From Nocardioides glacieisoli (GTDB taxonomy: Bacteria; Actinomycetota; Actinomycetes; Propionibacteriales; Nocardioidaceae), in NCBI RefSeq assembly GCF_004137245.1, contig NZ_SDWS01000005.1, positions 309,247 through 373,246 of the forward strand: a stretch of 64,000 nt of DNA, in the 5' to 3' direction. Below, in pieces: positions 16,942 through 25,483 of the stretch. Every line of letters begins with the position of its first letter. Positions within the stretch are counted from its first letter, which is position 1. The notes beneath the pieces are model-generated. The model was not told where the DNA came from. It saw only the letters and a list, made by a program, of their open reading frames with translations, and made no database searches. A program made the translations under genes and the position numbers.

Positions 16942-18536
16942 ACGACTCCACCCGGTTGGCCCGAGAGGTGGTCGCTGCCCTCCTGGCCGCCGACGTGCGC
17001 GAGGTCGTCCTGGCGCCCGGCTCCCGGAACGCTCCGCTCTCCTTCGCCGTCCACGACGCCGCACAGGCCGGCCTCCTCAGGCTCCACACCCGCACTGACG
17101 AGCGGACTGCTGCGTTCCTTGCGCTCGGCCTCACGAAGGTCGGGTCGCGGGCCGCGGTCATCTGCACCAGCGGCACGGCGGTCGCCAACCTCCACCCGGC
17201 CGTCATGGAGGCGGCCCACGCCGGCGTGCGCCTGGTCGTGGTCACCGCCGACCGGCCCGCCCGTCTACGGGGCACCGGTGCCAACCAGACGACGGACCAG
17301 ATCGACGCCTACGGCGACGCCGCCGCGTTCCTCGACCTGGACGCGTCCGCGAGTGCCCAGGAGGTCTGCGACGCGCTCGGCCCGGCCGAGGGGCCGGTCC
17401 ACCTCAACGTCCAGCTCGACGACCCGCTCATGCCCGACGGGGAGTGGCGCCCCGCGCCGGCCGACGTGCGCGTGGCGTCGGTGATCCAGGATGCGCCGAG
17501 GCGGCTGGAGCTCGACCTCGGCCCGCGCACCGTGGTGGTGGCGGGTGACGACGCCGGCCCTCCCGCGCGGGTGCTCGCCGAGAAGGCCGGCTGGCCGCTG
17601 CTTGCGGAGCCGTCCAGCGGCTGCCGCACGGGCGACGCCGTGATCCGCACCTACCGCCTCCTGCTCGCCGGGGACCTCGGTCGAAAGGTGGAGCGCGTCG
17701 TGGTCTTCGGCCACCCGACCCTGTCCCGTCCCGTCTCGCGCCTGCTCGCCCGCGACGACGTGGAGGTCGTCGCAGTGCGCCACGCAGGGATCTGGGCCGA
17801 GCGGCCGTTCCCGGTGGTCGCGGAGGCCGACGGCGTACGCCTGGCCGGCGATGTCGTCGACGATCCGTCCTGGCTCGAGGAGTGGCGCGCCGCCGACCGG
17901 ACGGTCTCCCGCGACCTCGACCGCCTCCTCGCCGCTGAGCCCGACCTGACTCCCCACGAGGTCGCCGGCGCGGTGAGCCGCGCGCTGCCGCGCCAGGGCC
18001 TGCTGGTCGTCGGCGCCTCGAACCCGATCCGCGACCTCGACCTGATGGTCGCGCCCTACGAGGTCGGCGGGCGCCGCAAGGTCATCGCCAACCGCGGGCT
18101 CGCCGGCATCGACGGGACGATCTCCTCGGCGATCGGTGCGGCCCTCGGGCGACCGCAGTCGTCGCGGGCGATCGCGCTGGTGGGCGACGTGACGTTCCTC
18201 CACGACACGACCGGCTTGTTCCTCGGCCCGCGCGAGGAGCGCCCGGACCTGACAATCGTCGTGGTGAACGACGACGGCGGGTCGATCTTCGCGACCCTGG
18301 AGCAGGGGGCACCGGCGTACGCCGATCGCTTCGACACGCTCTTCGGCACCCCGCACGGCGTGGACCTCGCCAGCCTCTGCGCCGCGGCCCGCGTGCCCCA
18401 CCTGCGGGTCACCGGCCTGCCCGAGCTCGAGCAGGCGCTCGCCATGCCGAACGGCGGCATCGAGGTCGTCGAGGCCCGCGTCCGACGCGACAACCGCGCT
18501 GACCTCGACAAACGAATCCGCGCGCTGGTCCTCTGA
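16938..18536 (+). CDS. menD: 2-Succinyl-5-enolpyruvyl-6-hydroxy-3-cyclohexene-1-carboxylate synthase
   Basis: 532 residues, a thiamine-diphosphate enzyme. The PYR domain opens with EVVLAPGSRNAPLSFA and TDERTAAFLALG, and the PP domain has ANRGLAGIDGTISSAIGAAL and IALVGDVTFLHD...NDDGG, the ThDP-Mg2+ binding segment. It adds the succinic semialdehyde unit from 2-oxoglutarate to isochorismate, the first committed menaquinone step. The last codons form the left arm of a strong terminator hairpin. Confidence 0.95.
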   Translation: MNDSTRLAREVVAALLAADVREVVLAPGSRNAPLSFAVHDAAQAGLLRLHTRTDERTAAFLALGLTKVGSRAAVICTSGTAVANLHPAVMEAAHAGVRLVVVTADRPARLRGTGANQTTDQIDAYGDAAAFLDLDASASAQEVCDALGPAEGPVHLNVQLDDPLMPDGEWRPAPADVRVASVIQDAPRRLELDLGPRTVVVAGDDAGPPARVLAEKAGWPLLAEPSSGCRTGDAVIRTYRLLLAGDLGRKVERVVVFGHPTLSRPVSRLLARDDVEVVAVRHAGIWAERPFPVVAEADGVRLAGDVVDDPSWLEEWRAADRTVSRDLDRLLAAEPDLTPHEVAGAVSRALPRQGLLVVGASNPIRDLDLMVAPYEVGGRRKVIANRGLAGIDGTISSAIGAALGRPQSSRAIALVGDVTFLHDTTGLFLGPREERPDLTIVVVNDDGGSIFATLEQGAPAYADRFDTLFGTPHGVDLASLCAAARVPHLRVTGLPELEQALAMPNGGIEVVEARVRRDNRADLDKRIRALVL

Positions 18537-18555
18537 CGAGGACCAACGCGCGGAT
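18516..18555. terminator. Strong bidirectional terminator overlapping the menD stop
   Basis: ATCCGCGCGCTGGTCCTC (18516-18533) pairs with GAGGACCAACGCGCGGAT (18538-18555) in 17 of 18 positions around a 4-nt loop TGAC. The stop codon TGA is in the loop region. It separates the convergent menD and GH16 genes and lacks a T-tract. Confidence 0.85.
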
Positions 18556-18576
18556 GTGTGGTTCAGCTGTGGTCGA

Positions 18577-19785
18577 TCAGGGCTGCGGGGTCTCCCACAC
18601 GCGCACCCAGTCGACGTACATGTGCTGCGGGAGCTTCTTGTCGGCCAGCTCCAGCGCCTCGTAGTCGGAGGCGAGCAGGCTCAGGATGAGGTACTGCTGG
18701 GCCTTCGAGACGCGGGCCGACGTGCGCCAGGTCTCCTTGCCGTCGATGTAGAAGATGATCGACTTGGGCGTCCACTGGACCGAGAACACGTGGTAGTTCT
18801 TCGACCAGCCGTCGCGCTTGTTCTGCAGGAACGACGTCGAGTTCTTGATCCACGAGCCGGTCTTGATCAGGCGCTGACCCTTGTACCAGTGGATGAAGCT
18901 GGTGAGGCCACCCTGCGGGTGCTTGTCACCGAAGTACTCGATGATGTCGATCTCGTGGCCGTCGCTGCCGGGCTTGTTCTCGCCGACGGGCTGCATCCAG
19001 AAGCTGGCGTGCTGGCCCTGGAGCTTCTGCATCTTGATGCGGGCCGAGGCGACGCCGTAGCGGAAGCTGAAGGCCTTGTCGGTGCCGACGTGGCCGTTGA
19101 GGCGGTAGGAGATCTTCTTGGTCTTCTTGCGCGAGACAGCCTTGCACTTGTCGCTGCGCGAGCGGTCCTTGATGACGCTGAGGCGCAGGGCGCCGCCGGT
19201 CACCTTGACGGCGGACGGGTCGCCCTTCGAGCAGACCCGCTTGCTCAGCGGCTCGTAGTTCTGGCCGCGCATGCCCCAGACCTGGTTCAGCGTCGAGCCG
19301 CTGAACTCGTCGGTGAAGGTCGGCGTGAGCCAGCGCGTGGTGTCGACGCTCTTGCTCTTGACCGCCTTCAGCGAGCCCTGCTTCTGGGCGGTGACGCGGT
19401 AGGTCAGCGCCTGGCCGCCCTTGGAGACGGCAGCCTTGAAGTAGGCCTTGCCGGACTTCTCCTGCTTGGCGGTGCCGACCTTCTTCCACGACGAGCCGCG
19501 CTGCTGCTCGAGGACGACCTTGCGGCCGACCTTGACCGGCTTGATGGTCGCGATCGCGGAGCCCTTGGCTGCGTTGGAGCTCGCGGTGCGCTTGCCCGGC
19601 TGGACGATCTGCGGGAGCACCTCCAGCGAGATCTTCTGGCCGGCCAACTTCTTGGTGACCGACGTCGACGCGGCGCGGGCCGCGGAGTCGGAGTCAGTGG
19701 CCGAACCCGTCTCGGTGTTCAGGAGCAGGGACGCGGGCAGGATCAGCGCGAGTGCGCTTCCTGCGAGCACGCGGCGTGCAGACAT
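18577..19785 (-). CDS. Secreted glycoside hydrolase family 16 protein (beta-glucanase-like)
   Basis: 402 residues. A signal peptide (ARRVLAGSALALILPASLLL) is followed by a basic Ig-like domain (about 45-150, SWKKVGTAKQEKSGKAYFKA) and a GH16 catalytic domain from about 155. The catalytic motif is EIDIIE with E278, D280 and E283, the nucleophile-Asp-acid/base triad of GH16, and the fold ends in MYVDWVRVWE. It should hydrolyse beta-1,3 or mixed-linkage glucans outside the cell. The ATG is preceded by GAAGAGAG. It stands alone, facing menD across the terminator. Confidence 0.88.
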   Translation of the reverse strand: MSARRVLAGSALALILPASLLLNTETGSATDSDSAARAASTSVTKKLAGQKISLEVLPQIVQPGKRTASSNAAKGSAIATIKPVKVGRKVVLEQQRGSSWKKVGTAKQEKSGKAYFKAAVSKGGQALTYRVTAQKQGSLKAVKSKSVDTTRWLTPTFTDEFSGSTLNQVWGMRGQNYEPLSKRVCSKGDPSAVKVTGGALRLSVIKDRSRSDKCKAVSRKKTKKISYRLNGHVGTDKAFSFRYGVASARIKMQKLQGQHASFWMQPVGENKPGSDGHEIDIIEYFGDKHPQGGLTSFIHWYKGQRLIKTGSWIKNSTSFLQNKRDGWSKNYHVFSVQWTPKSIIFYIDGKETWRTSARVSKAQQYLILSLLASDYEALELADKKLPQHMYVDWVRVWETPQP

Positions 19786-19907
19786 GTGAACTCTCTTCGT
19801 CTCGGGTGCGATTGGCTTTTCCCCCAGGGCACTCCACCCGTCGGAGGCGCCACCACCCTAACCGCGAACCCCACGCGTCACACGATTCGTCGATCATTCG
19901 GCGGGCC

Positions 19908-19920
19908 TAGTCTGGACCGC
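19908..19920 (+). promoter_or_regulatory. Leaderless -10 box of the MBL hydrolase gene
   Basis: TAGTCT (19908-19913) is 7 nt before ATG 19921. No SD sequence lies between them. Confidence 0.65.
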
Positions 19921-20562
19921 ATGCGGATCACGAAGCTCGGGCACGCGTGCGTGCGGATCGAGCACGACGGTGTGGTCGTCGTCGTCGATCCGGGTGTCTT
20001 CACCGACCCCGGCGCCGCCGACGGCGCGACCGCCGTGCTCGTCACCCACGAGCATCCCGACCACTGGACTGCCGACCACCTGCGCAGCACCGACGCGCCC
20101 ATCTGGACGACCCACGCCGTGGCCGACGTGCTCGCCGTCGAGGCGCCTGACCTCGCCGAGCGCGTACGCCGGATCACGCCGGGGGAGACGTTCGATGCAG
20201 GCCTCCTGGTCACCGCCGTCGGCGAGCTCCATGCGGTCATCCACGAGGAGATCCCGCGCATCCACAACAGCGGCTTCCTCCTCGACGTCGGAGGTCGGCG
20301 CATCTACCACCCCGGCGACGCACTCACCCTTCCCGGCAGCGAGGTCGACCTGCTGTGCGCTCCCGTCAGCGCGCCGTGGCTGAAGGCCTCGGAGGCCATC
20401 GACTTCGCCCGTGCGGTCGGCGCTCCCCGCAACCTGGCCATCCACGACCGGGTCTACAGCGAGGCCGGGCTCGGCATCGTCGACGGCCACATGGCGCGCT
20501 TCCTCGACCCCGCCGGTCAGTCGTACGCCCGCATCGCGGACGGCACCGACCTCGAGCTGTAG
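19921..20562 (+). CDS. MBL-fold metallo-hydrolase
   Basis: 213 residues. The metallo-beta-lactamase motif is VTHEHPDHW (HxHxDH with Pro inserted) near residue 41, with later ligands in ELHAVIHEE and RIYHPGDAL. It resembles UlaG/YtnP-like or L-ascorbate-6-phosphate-lactonase-like small hydrolases, but the substrate is not evident. Expression appears to come from its own leaderless promoter. It converges on menF with only 3 bp between stop codons. Confidence 0.85.
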   Translation: MRITKLGHACVRIEHDGVVVVVDPGVFTDPGAADGATAVLVTHEHPDHWTADHLRSTDAPIWTTHAVADVLAVEAPDLAERVRRITPGETFDAGLLVTAVGELHAVIHEEIPRIHNSGFLLDVGGRRIYHPGDALTLPGSEVDLLCAPVSAPWLKASEAIDFARAVGAPRNLAIHDRVYSEAGLGIVDGHMARFLDPAGQSYARIADGTDLEL

Positions 20563-20565
20563 GGG

Positions 20566-21819
20566 TCAGGCGCCCTCGAGCGCGTCGCGCACCGGCACGA
20601 ACTTGGCCTGCGACTCGGCCAGCTCGGCCTCGGGGTCGGAGCTGGCGACGATGCCGCAGCCGGCGAAGAGGCGAGCCCCGCTGTCGGTGACCTGCGCCGA
20701 GCGGAGCGCGATGCCCCACTCGCCGTCTCCGGAGGCGTCCATCCAGCCGACGGGGCCGGCGTAGCGGTCCCGCGGCATGCCCTCGATGTCGTGGATCAGT
20801 GCGGTCGCTGCCGACGTCGGCGTCCCGCCCACCGCGGCCGAGGGGTGGAGCGACTCGGCGAGCTGCAGGGACGACGCGAGGTCGTGGACGACGCCGTTCA
20901 CGTCGGTCGCGAGGTGCATGACGTTGGGCAGGTGCAGCACGAAGGGCGCCTCGGGGACGTTCATCGACGAGCAGTGCGGCTCGAGCGCGTCGGCGACCGA
21001 GCGAACGGCGTACTCGTGCTCCTCGAGGTCCTTCGACGACCGGGCCAGCGTGGCGGCCAGCGCCAGGTCGCGCTCGTCGTCGCCCGTGCGCCGGATGGTG
21101 CCGGCGAGCACCCGCGAGGTCACCAGGCCGCGCTCGCGCCGCACGAGCATCTCCGGCGTGGCGCCGAAGAGGCCGTCGACGTGGAAGGTCCAGCACATCT
21201 CGTAGCTCTCGGCGAGGCGGTGCAGTGGCCAGCGCACGTCGAGGGGCTCGTCGGTCGTGGCGATCAGGTCGCGTGCCAGCACGACCTTCTCCAGCTCGCC
21301 GGACGCGATGCGGCTGACGGCGTCGGCGACGACCGTCATCCACTCCTCGCCGTTGCGGGCACCGTCGGAGAAGGTCAGCCCGACCGGCGGGCGGGGAGCG
21401 GGTGCGGGCGCGAGGTCGGGGGCCTCGACCGAGACGGTCGTCAGCCAGGTCCGGTCACCGCGACGTCCCACGACGACCTCCGGGATGACGAGCACCGAGT
21501 CGCCCGGCTCGTCGGCGAACGCGAAGGCGCCGAAGCAGACCGGGCCGCTGCCCGGCTCGCCCACGGCGTCGTCGACGTCGGCGCGCGCGATCGTCTCCGA
21601 CCACCACTTCACCGCGTCGCTGAACCGGGCGGGCCCCGACGTCTCCAGCCGGGCGGCGACGCCCCAGCCGACGAGGCCCTCGCCGCGGCGCAGCCAGCTC
21701 ACGTGGTCCTGCTCGGGCAGCAGGTCGAGCAACGGCACGTCCGCCAGGTCCACGGGAACGGTGCGCACGACGAGAGGCGCGGCAAGGCCGGGCTGGGAGC
21801 CGGACGCGGGGGTCGTCAC
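20566..21819 (-). CDS. menF: Isochorismate synthase
   Basis: 417 residues of the chorismate-utilising family. Conserved blocks are GELEKVVLARD (general-base Lys), FGATPEMLVRRERGLVTSRVLAGTIRR, EHEYAVRSV, LHPSAAVGGTP, and DRYAGPVGWMDASGDGEWGIALRSA, with AGCGIVASSDPEAELAES at the end. It converts chorismate to isochorismate, the entry to menaquinone; a siderophore or salicylate role is less likely given the men genes around it. The GTG start has no SD; TACGCT (minus strand, 21828-21833) 8 nt away may be its -10 box. Confidence 0.92.
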   Translation of the reverse strand: MTTPASGSQPGLAAPLVVRTVPVDLADVPLLDLLPEQDHVSWLRRGEGLVGWGVAARLETSGPARFSDAVKWWSETIARADVDDAVGEPGSGPVCFGAFAFADEPGDSVLVIPEVVVGRRGDRTWLTTVSVEAPDLAPAPAPRPPVGLTFSDGARNGEEWMTVVADAVSRIASGELEKVVLARDLIATTDEPLDVRWPLHRLAESYEMCWTFHVDGLFGATPEMLVRRERGLVTSRVLAGTIRRTGDDERDLALAATLARSSKDLEEHEYAVRSVADALEPHCSSMNVPEAPFVLHLPNVMHLATDVNGVVHDLASSLQLAESLHPSAAVGGTPTSAATALIHDIEGMPRDRYAGPVGWMDASGDGEWGIALRSAQVTDSGARLFAGCGIVASSDPEAELAESQAKFVPVRDALEGA

Positions 21820-21926
21820 GAGGGGAAAGCGTACGCGGGGACCCGCAGGGACCGGACGCGAGATCGGCCAAACGGCGAACAGGACGGGCTGCCGTGACCT
21901 ACGTTTCGCGGATACATCACGCCCGC

Positions 21927-21933
21927 AGGAGGT
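21927..21933 (+). promoter_or_regulatory. Perfect Shine-Dalgarno fixing the start of the next gene
   Basis: AGGAGGT lies 5 nt before GTG 21939. It rules out the upstream in-frame starts at 21894 onward. Confidence 0.85.
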
Positions 21934-21938
21934 CGCAG

Positions 21939-23123
21939 GTGCCTGTTCACGAATCGCCGCTCTCGCGGCTCGAGCGCCACGCCCGTACGCGTGCCCTCGA
22001 GGTCGCCGTCATCGAGCAGCGCGAGCGGAACGGCCACTCGGAGTGGGCCTCCTTCACCTGGAACGAGCTCTACCGCCGGGTCATCGACGGTGCCGCGGGC
22101 ATGATCGAGGCCGGCGTGAACCCGGGCCAGGTCGTCGTCATCCGCGTGCCCACCGGCATCCGCCAGGTCGAGCTCGAGCTGGCCACCCGGGTCGCCGGGG
22201 CGGTCCCGCTGCTCCTGCCCGACCACCTCGATCCCGCCGAGGTGGGTCGCCTCCTGGACGAGATCCAGGTCCGCCTCGTCATCGTCGACCACGAGAGCCG
22301 CCTGCCGCTGCTGGGCCGGGCCGCCCTCAGCGAGGCGCAGCTCTTCGAGTGCGACGACCGCTCGTGGGAGCGGCTGCGCGGGATGGGTCTCGAGCGCCGC
22401 AAGCGCCAGCCCGACCTGCTGTCGTACGTCGACTCGGTGCGCACCGACGCCCGGTCGAGCGCCGTGCTCGGCCTGCCGCGCGAGAAGTCGCAGGCCTGGC
22501 TCTTCCGGCCCGAGTGCTCGGGCATGCTCGCCGACCTCAGGCCCGACGACGTCGTCCTGCTCACCGGTGAGGCCACCGACCGGTTCACCACCGTCGCCCG
22601 CGACGCCCACCTGACCGCCGGCTGCACGATGGCCTGGGTCGAGTCGCCCGGCCGGCTCGAGGCGGCGCTGGCGCACGTCCGGCCGACCCACGTCCTGCTG
22701 GACCACCGGACCGCCAAGGTACTCGAGGACCTGCTGGCTGCCGGTCAGGTCGACGGCGTCGCCTGGCACGAGACGCCGGTCGAGGTGCTCGAGGCGGCCT
22801 CGGCGCAGGTGGCCGAGGCGAAGCTGAAGGGGAAGCACAAGAAGCTCGCTGCCGAGATCGGCGCGCTCGCCCCCTGGTGGGGTGGCCGCCTGCGGATGCT
22901 CGTCCTCGACCTGCGCGTCAACCACACCGTCAGCGGGATGGCCACGGCGCTGGGGGTGAGGATCGGACGCATCGCGCACCACCCGGCGGTCAGGCTCGAC
23001 CTTTCTCGCGAGCACGAGGTCGTGGTCGTACCTGCTGCGCCGAAGATCGAGGTCTCCGGTGTCGACCTGCCGCGTCGCGGCCGGGCCGGCGCCGAGCTCG
23101 ACACGGCGTTCTCGCTGGCCTGA
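21939..23123 (+). CDS. Degenerate acyl-CoA-synthetase-like (ANL superfamily) protein, probably catalytically inactive
   Basis: 394 residues. The N-terminal 100 residues follow the long-chain acyl-CoA synthetase pattern (SFTWNELYRRVIDGAAGMIEAGVNPGQVVVI, then AGAVPLLLP). Later parts keep its framework: ESPGRLEAALAHVRPTHVLL and APWWGGRLRMLVL. The ATP-binding P-loop (TSGTTGxPKG) is missing; the equivalent region reads DDVVLLTGEATDRFTTVARD. The A5 motif (YGxTE) is replaced by ALGVRIGRIAHHPAVR, and the C-terminal catalytic domain with its lysine is absent. I infer a pseudoenzyme or binding protein. The frame is intact and has an excellent SD, so it is not a decayed gene. It is divergent from menF. 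Confidence 0.7.
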   Translation: MPVHESPLSRLERHARTRALEVAVIEQRERNGHSEWASFTWNELYRRVIDGAAGMIEAGVNPGQVVVIRVPTGIRQVELELATRVAGAVPLLLPDHLDPAEVGRLLDEIQVRLVIVDHESRLPLLGRAALSEAQLFECDDRSWERLRGMGLERRKRQPDLLSYVDSVRTDARSSAVLGLPREKSQAWLFRPECSGMLADLRPDDVVLLTGEATDRFTTVARDAHLTAGCTMAWVESPGRLEAALAHVRPTHVLLDHRTAKVLEDLLAAGQVDGVAWHETPVEVLEAASAQVAEAKLKGKHKKLAAEIGALAPWWGGRLRMLVLDLRVNHTVSGMATALGVRIGRIAHHPAVRLDLSREHEVVVVPAAPKIEVSGVDLPRRGRAGAELDTAFSLA

Positions 23124-23152
23124 GCGGCCTGCGCCGCCCCGGCTCCGGCGAC

Positions 23153-24139
23153 CTAGGAGTGGTAGACGATCACCTTGTCGCCGAGCCGCACCTGGTCGAA
23201 GAGCCACTCGACGGCCGCGCGGTCGCGCACGTTGACGCAGCCGTGGGACGCCCCGTTGTAGCCGTTGGCCGCGAAGTCGGGGGAGTAGTGCACGGCCTGC
23301 CCGCCGGAGAAGAACATCGCGAACGGCATCGGGGTGTCGTAGAGGCTGGACACGTGGTCGCGCGACTTCCTGAAGACGCCGAACGCGCCCTCGCGGGTCG
23401 GCAGCTCGTCGGAGCCGAAGCGGACCTCGACGGTCTTGAGCACCACCCCGTCGACCACCCAGCGCAGTGATCGCGACGTCTTGTCCACGCACATCGCACG
23501 ACCGGTCGTGCAGCGCGGGTCGAGGGCGGGACCCTGCGGGACGATGTTGAAGAGCTGGGCCCTCGTCGGCTCGCTGGTCATCGCCTTGAGCCGGTCGAGC
23601 GTGCGTCGGTCGACCTGCCCGGTGACGGGGATCCGCCGCTTCGCCTGGAAGCCCTTCACCGCCTCGACGGTCTTCGCGGTGTAGCGGCCGCTCACCCGGG
23701 CGTCGTACCAGCGCACCTGCTTGAGGCGGGCCTGCACCTGGCGCACCCACATGCCGCTGTCGCCCTTCTCCAGCAGCGGGCGGCCCGGCGTGTAGACGTT
23801 GTGCAGCGCCTCGGAGGTGGGCTCGGTCGTCAGGCTGACCAGCTTGAGCCAGGTGCGCTCGTCGAGGACCCCGCCGGTGTCCCAGCCGCGCCTCCTCTGG
23901 AACGTCGTGACGCCCGCGCGCGTCTCGGCGTCGTAGCGGTTGGTGACGACCTCAGAGTGCAGCCCGAGCTGGTGCAGGCGGCTCTGCAGCTCGCGCACCC
24001 GCCAGCCCGTGTCGCCGGGGCGGATGGGTGAGAACTCCGCACGGTTCGAGGCGCCGGTCGCGACCGCGCTGTCCACGACGGACAGGACGGAGAACGAGCA
24101 GAGCAGGGCGAGCAGGAGCGCGGTGATGCGGCGTGACAT
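23153..24139 (-). CDS. Secreted L,D-transpeptidase with two peptidoglycan-binding domains
   Basis: 328 residues. A signal peptide (residues 1-26) is followed by two PG_binding_1 repeats (about 40-100, VRELQSRLHQLGL; and 118-180, VRQVQARLKQVRWY) and a YkuD catalytic domain. The active site is HYSPDFAANGYNGASHGCVN with nucleophile C301; the usual SHGCVR has Asn in place of Arg. It should cross-link peptidoglycan between diaminopimelate residues or attach ligands outside the membrane. GGGGGAT precedes the ATG; TACACT (minus strand, 24172-24177) is a plausible -10 box. Confidence 0.9.
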   Translation of the reverse strand: MSRRITALLLALLCSFSVLSVVDSAVATGASNRAEFSPIRPGDTGWRVRELQSRLHQLGLHSEVVTNRYDAETRAGVTTFQRRRGWDTGGVLDERTWLKLVSLTTEPTSEALHNVYTPGRPLLEKGDSGMWVRQVQARLKQVRWYDARVSGRYTAKTVEAVKGFQAKRRIPVTGQVDRRTLDRLKAMTSEPTRAQLFNIVPQGPALDPRCTTGRAMCVDKTSRSLRWVVDGVVLKTVEVRFGSDELPTREGAFGVFRKSRDHVSSLYDTPMPFAMFFSGGQAVHYSPDFAANGYNGASHGCVNVRDRAAVEWLFDQVRLGDKVIVYHS

Positions 24140-24226
24140 GGAGATCCCCCGGGTGATGACGTGGTCCGACGAGTGTAGGGACGCGACGCACGCACCCCAG
24201 GTTGCACCCGATCTGCGAGAGCGGCC

Positions 24227-24238
24227 TACGCTCGGCGC
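24227..24238 (+). promoter_or_regulatory. Leaderless -10 box of menG
   Basis: TACGCT (24227-24232) is 6 nt before GTG 24239, with no SD sequence between. Confidence 0.65.
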
Positions 24239-24928
24239 GTGGCCCGCGCTGACCTGGACAAGCAACCGACCGACGTACGTCGCATGTTCGACACCGTCGC
24301 CAAGCGCTACGACCTCACCAACGACCTGATGACGGCCGGCATCCAGCGCAGCTGGCGGCGCTCCATGGTCGCCGCGGTCGACCCGGGCAAGGGCGACCTC
24401 GTCCTCGACCTCGCCGCCGGCACCGGCTGCTCGAGCGAGCCCTTCGGCGCGCACGGCGCCACCGCGGTCGCCTGCGACTTCTCCGTCGGGATGCTGCAGC
24501 AGGGCAAGAAGGACCGCCCGAGCTTGCCCTTCGTGGCCGGCGACGGCACCCGGCTGCCGTTCCTCGACGACACCTTCGACGCGGTGACCATCTCCTACGG
24601 CCTGCGCAACTTCGTCGACCCGGTCGCGGGGCTCAAGGAGATGCTGCGCGTCACCCGGCCCGGCGGCCGCCTCGTCGTGTGCGAGTTCAGCACCCCGACC
24701 AGCGGCGCCTTCCGCAGCCTCTACATGGACGGGTTCATGCAGGCGCTGCCCAGGATCGCCTCGCTCACCGCCAGCGCCTCCGACGCCTACGTCTACCTCG
24801 CCGAGTCGATCCGCGCCTGGCCCGACCAGGCGGGCCTCGCCGAGCTGATCGCCGAGGCCGGCTGGCAGCGCCCCGAGTGGCGCAACCTCACCGGCGGCAT
24901 CGTCGCGCTGCACCGCGCCACCGCCTGA
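24239..24928 (+). CDS. menG: Demethylmenaquinone methyltransferase
   Basis: 229 residues of the UbiE/MenG family. [19 protein letters not shown] at the start, the SAM motif [15 protein letters not shown] near residue 60, [24 protein letters not shown], and [11 protein letters not shown] are diagnostic. It C-methylates demethylmenaquinone, the last step of menaquinone synthesis. In most homologues the SAM loop is AAGTGxxT; here CSSE takes that place, a small departure. The gene is monocistronic, with hairpins between it and nuoA. Confidence 0.92.
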   Translation: MARADLDKQPTDVRRMFDTVAKRYDLTNDLMTAGIQRSWRRSMVAAVDPGKGDLVLDLAAGTGCSSEPFGAHGATAVACDFSVGMLQQGKKDRPSLPFVAGDGTRLPFLDDTFDAVTISYGLRNFVDPVAGLKEMLRVTRPGGRLVVCEFSTPTSGAFRSLYMDGFMQALPRIASLTASASDAYVYLAESIRAWPDQAGLAELIAEAGWQRPEWRNLTGGIVALHRATA

Positions 24929-24939
24929 GAGCGGAGGTC

Positions 24940-25002
24940 ATTTAGGGCACGGGTCCGTGGCCTAAATCTGCAGGTCAACACGGGTCCGGACGGCCCGGAC
25001 CC
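24940..25002. terminator. Two hairpins between menG and the nuo promoter
   Basis: Hairpin 1: ATTTAGGGCACGG (24940-24952) pairs with CCGTGGCCTAAAT (24955-24967), 12 of 13 positions, as a near-continuous 28-nt palindrome. Hairpin 2: GGGTCCGG (24982-24989) pairs perfectly with CCGGACCC (24995-25002) around a 5-nt loop. They may terminate menG or shield the nuo promoter. Confidence 0.6.
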
Positions 25003-25020
25003 CGACGTGACGTAGGTCGC

Positions 25021-25056
25021 TCACGAGTCCTAGACTGTGGCCCGCGCCACTCGTGA
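25021..25056 (+). promoter_or_regulatory. nuo operon promoter with inverted repeat around the -10 box
   Basis: TAGACT (25031-25036) is the likely -10. It sits inside perfect 8-bp inverted arms TCACGAGT (25021-25028) and ACTCGTGA (25049-25056), which would cover the promoter from about -22 to +13. A regulator bound there would block initiation. This implies a leader of about 80 nt before nuoA. The regulator is unknown. Confidence 0.55.
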
Positions 25057-25122
25057 AGGCATTCACAAAGTCACAATTGCCTGCCGACACCGACCGGGCG
25101 CGAACGATGCGGAAGGGAATCG

Positions 25123-25482
25123 ATGGAGCTCTACACGCCGATCCTGGTGCTGACGGCCCTCGCGACGGGCTTCGCGGTCTTCTCCGTGGCGATCAGCGCG
25201 TTCACGGGTCCGAAGCGCTACAACCGCGCCAAGCTCGACTCCTACGAGTGCGGCATCGAGCCGACCCCGCAGCCTGTCGGCGGGGGTCGCTTCCCGGTGA
25301 AGTACTTCATCACCGCGATGCTCTTCATCGTCTTCGACATCGAGATCATCTTCCTCTACCCGTGGGCCGTGCACTTCGAGGCGATGCGCATCTTCGGGCT
25401 CATCGAGATGGTCCTCTTCATCGCAACCGTTTTCGTGGCCTACGCATACGTGTGGCGCCGCGGAGGATTGGACTGGGACTGA
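25123..25482 (+). CDS. nuoA: NADH-quinone oxidoreductase subunit A
   Basis: 119 residues with three membrane spans. The loop [20 protein letters not shown] with the conserved Cys and the helix [22 protein letters not shown] are NuoA hallmarks. It is part of the membrane arm near the quinone site. GGAAGGGAATCG before the ATG provides the SD. It opens the nuoA-N cluster; nuoB follows after 1 nt. Confidence 0.96.
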   Translation: MELYTPILVLTALATGFAVFSVAISAFTGPKRYNRAKLDSYECGIEPTPQPVGGGRFPVKYFITAMLFIVFDIEIIFLYPWAVHFEAMRIFGLIEMVLFIATVFVAYAYVWRRGGLDWD

Positions 25483-25483
25483 C

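Noticed and set aside
19786..19920. c-di-AMP or c-di-GMP riboswitch before the GH16 gene
   Set aside because: The leader has a GGGGGAAAAGCC segment and a weak hairpin, but the conserved aptamer cores could not be aligned by eye.
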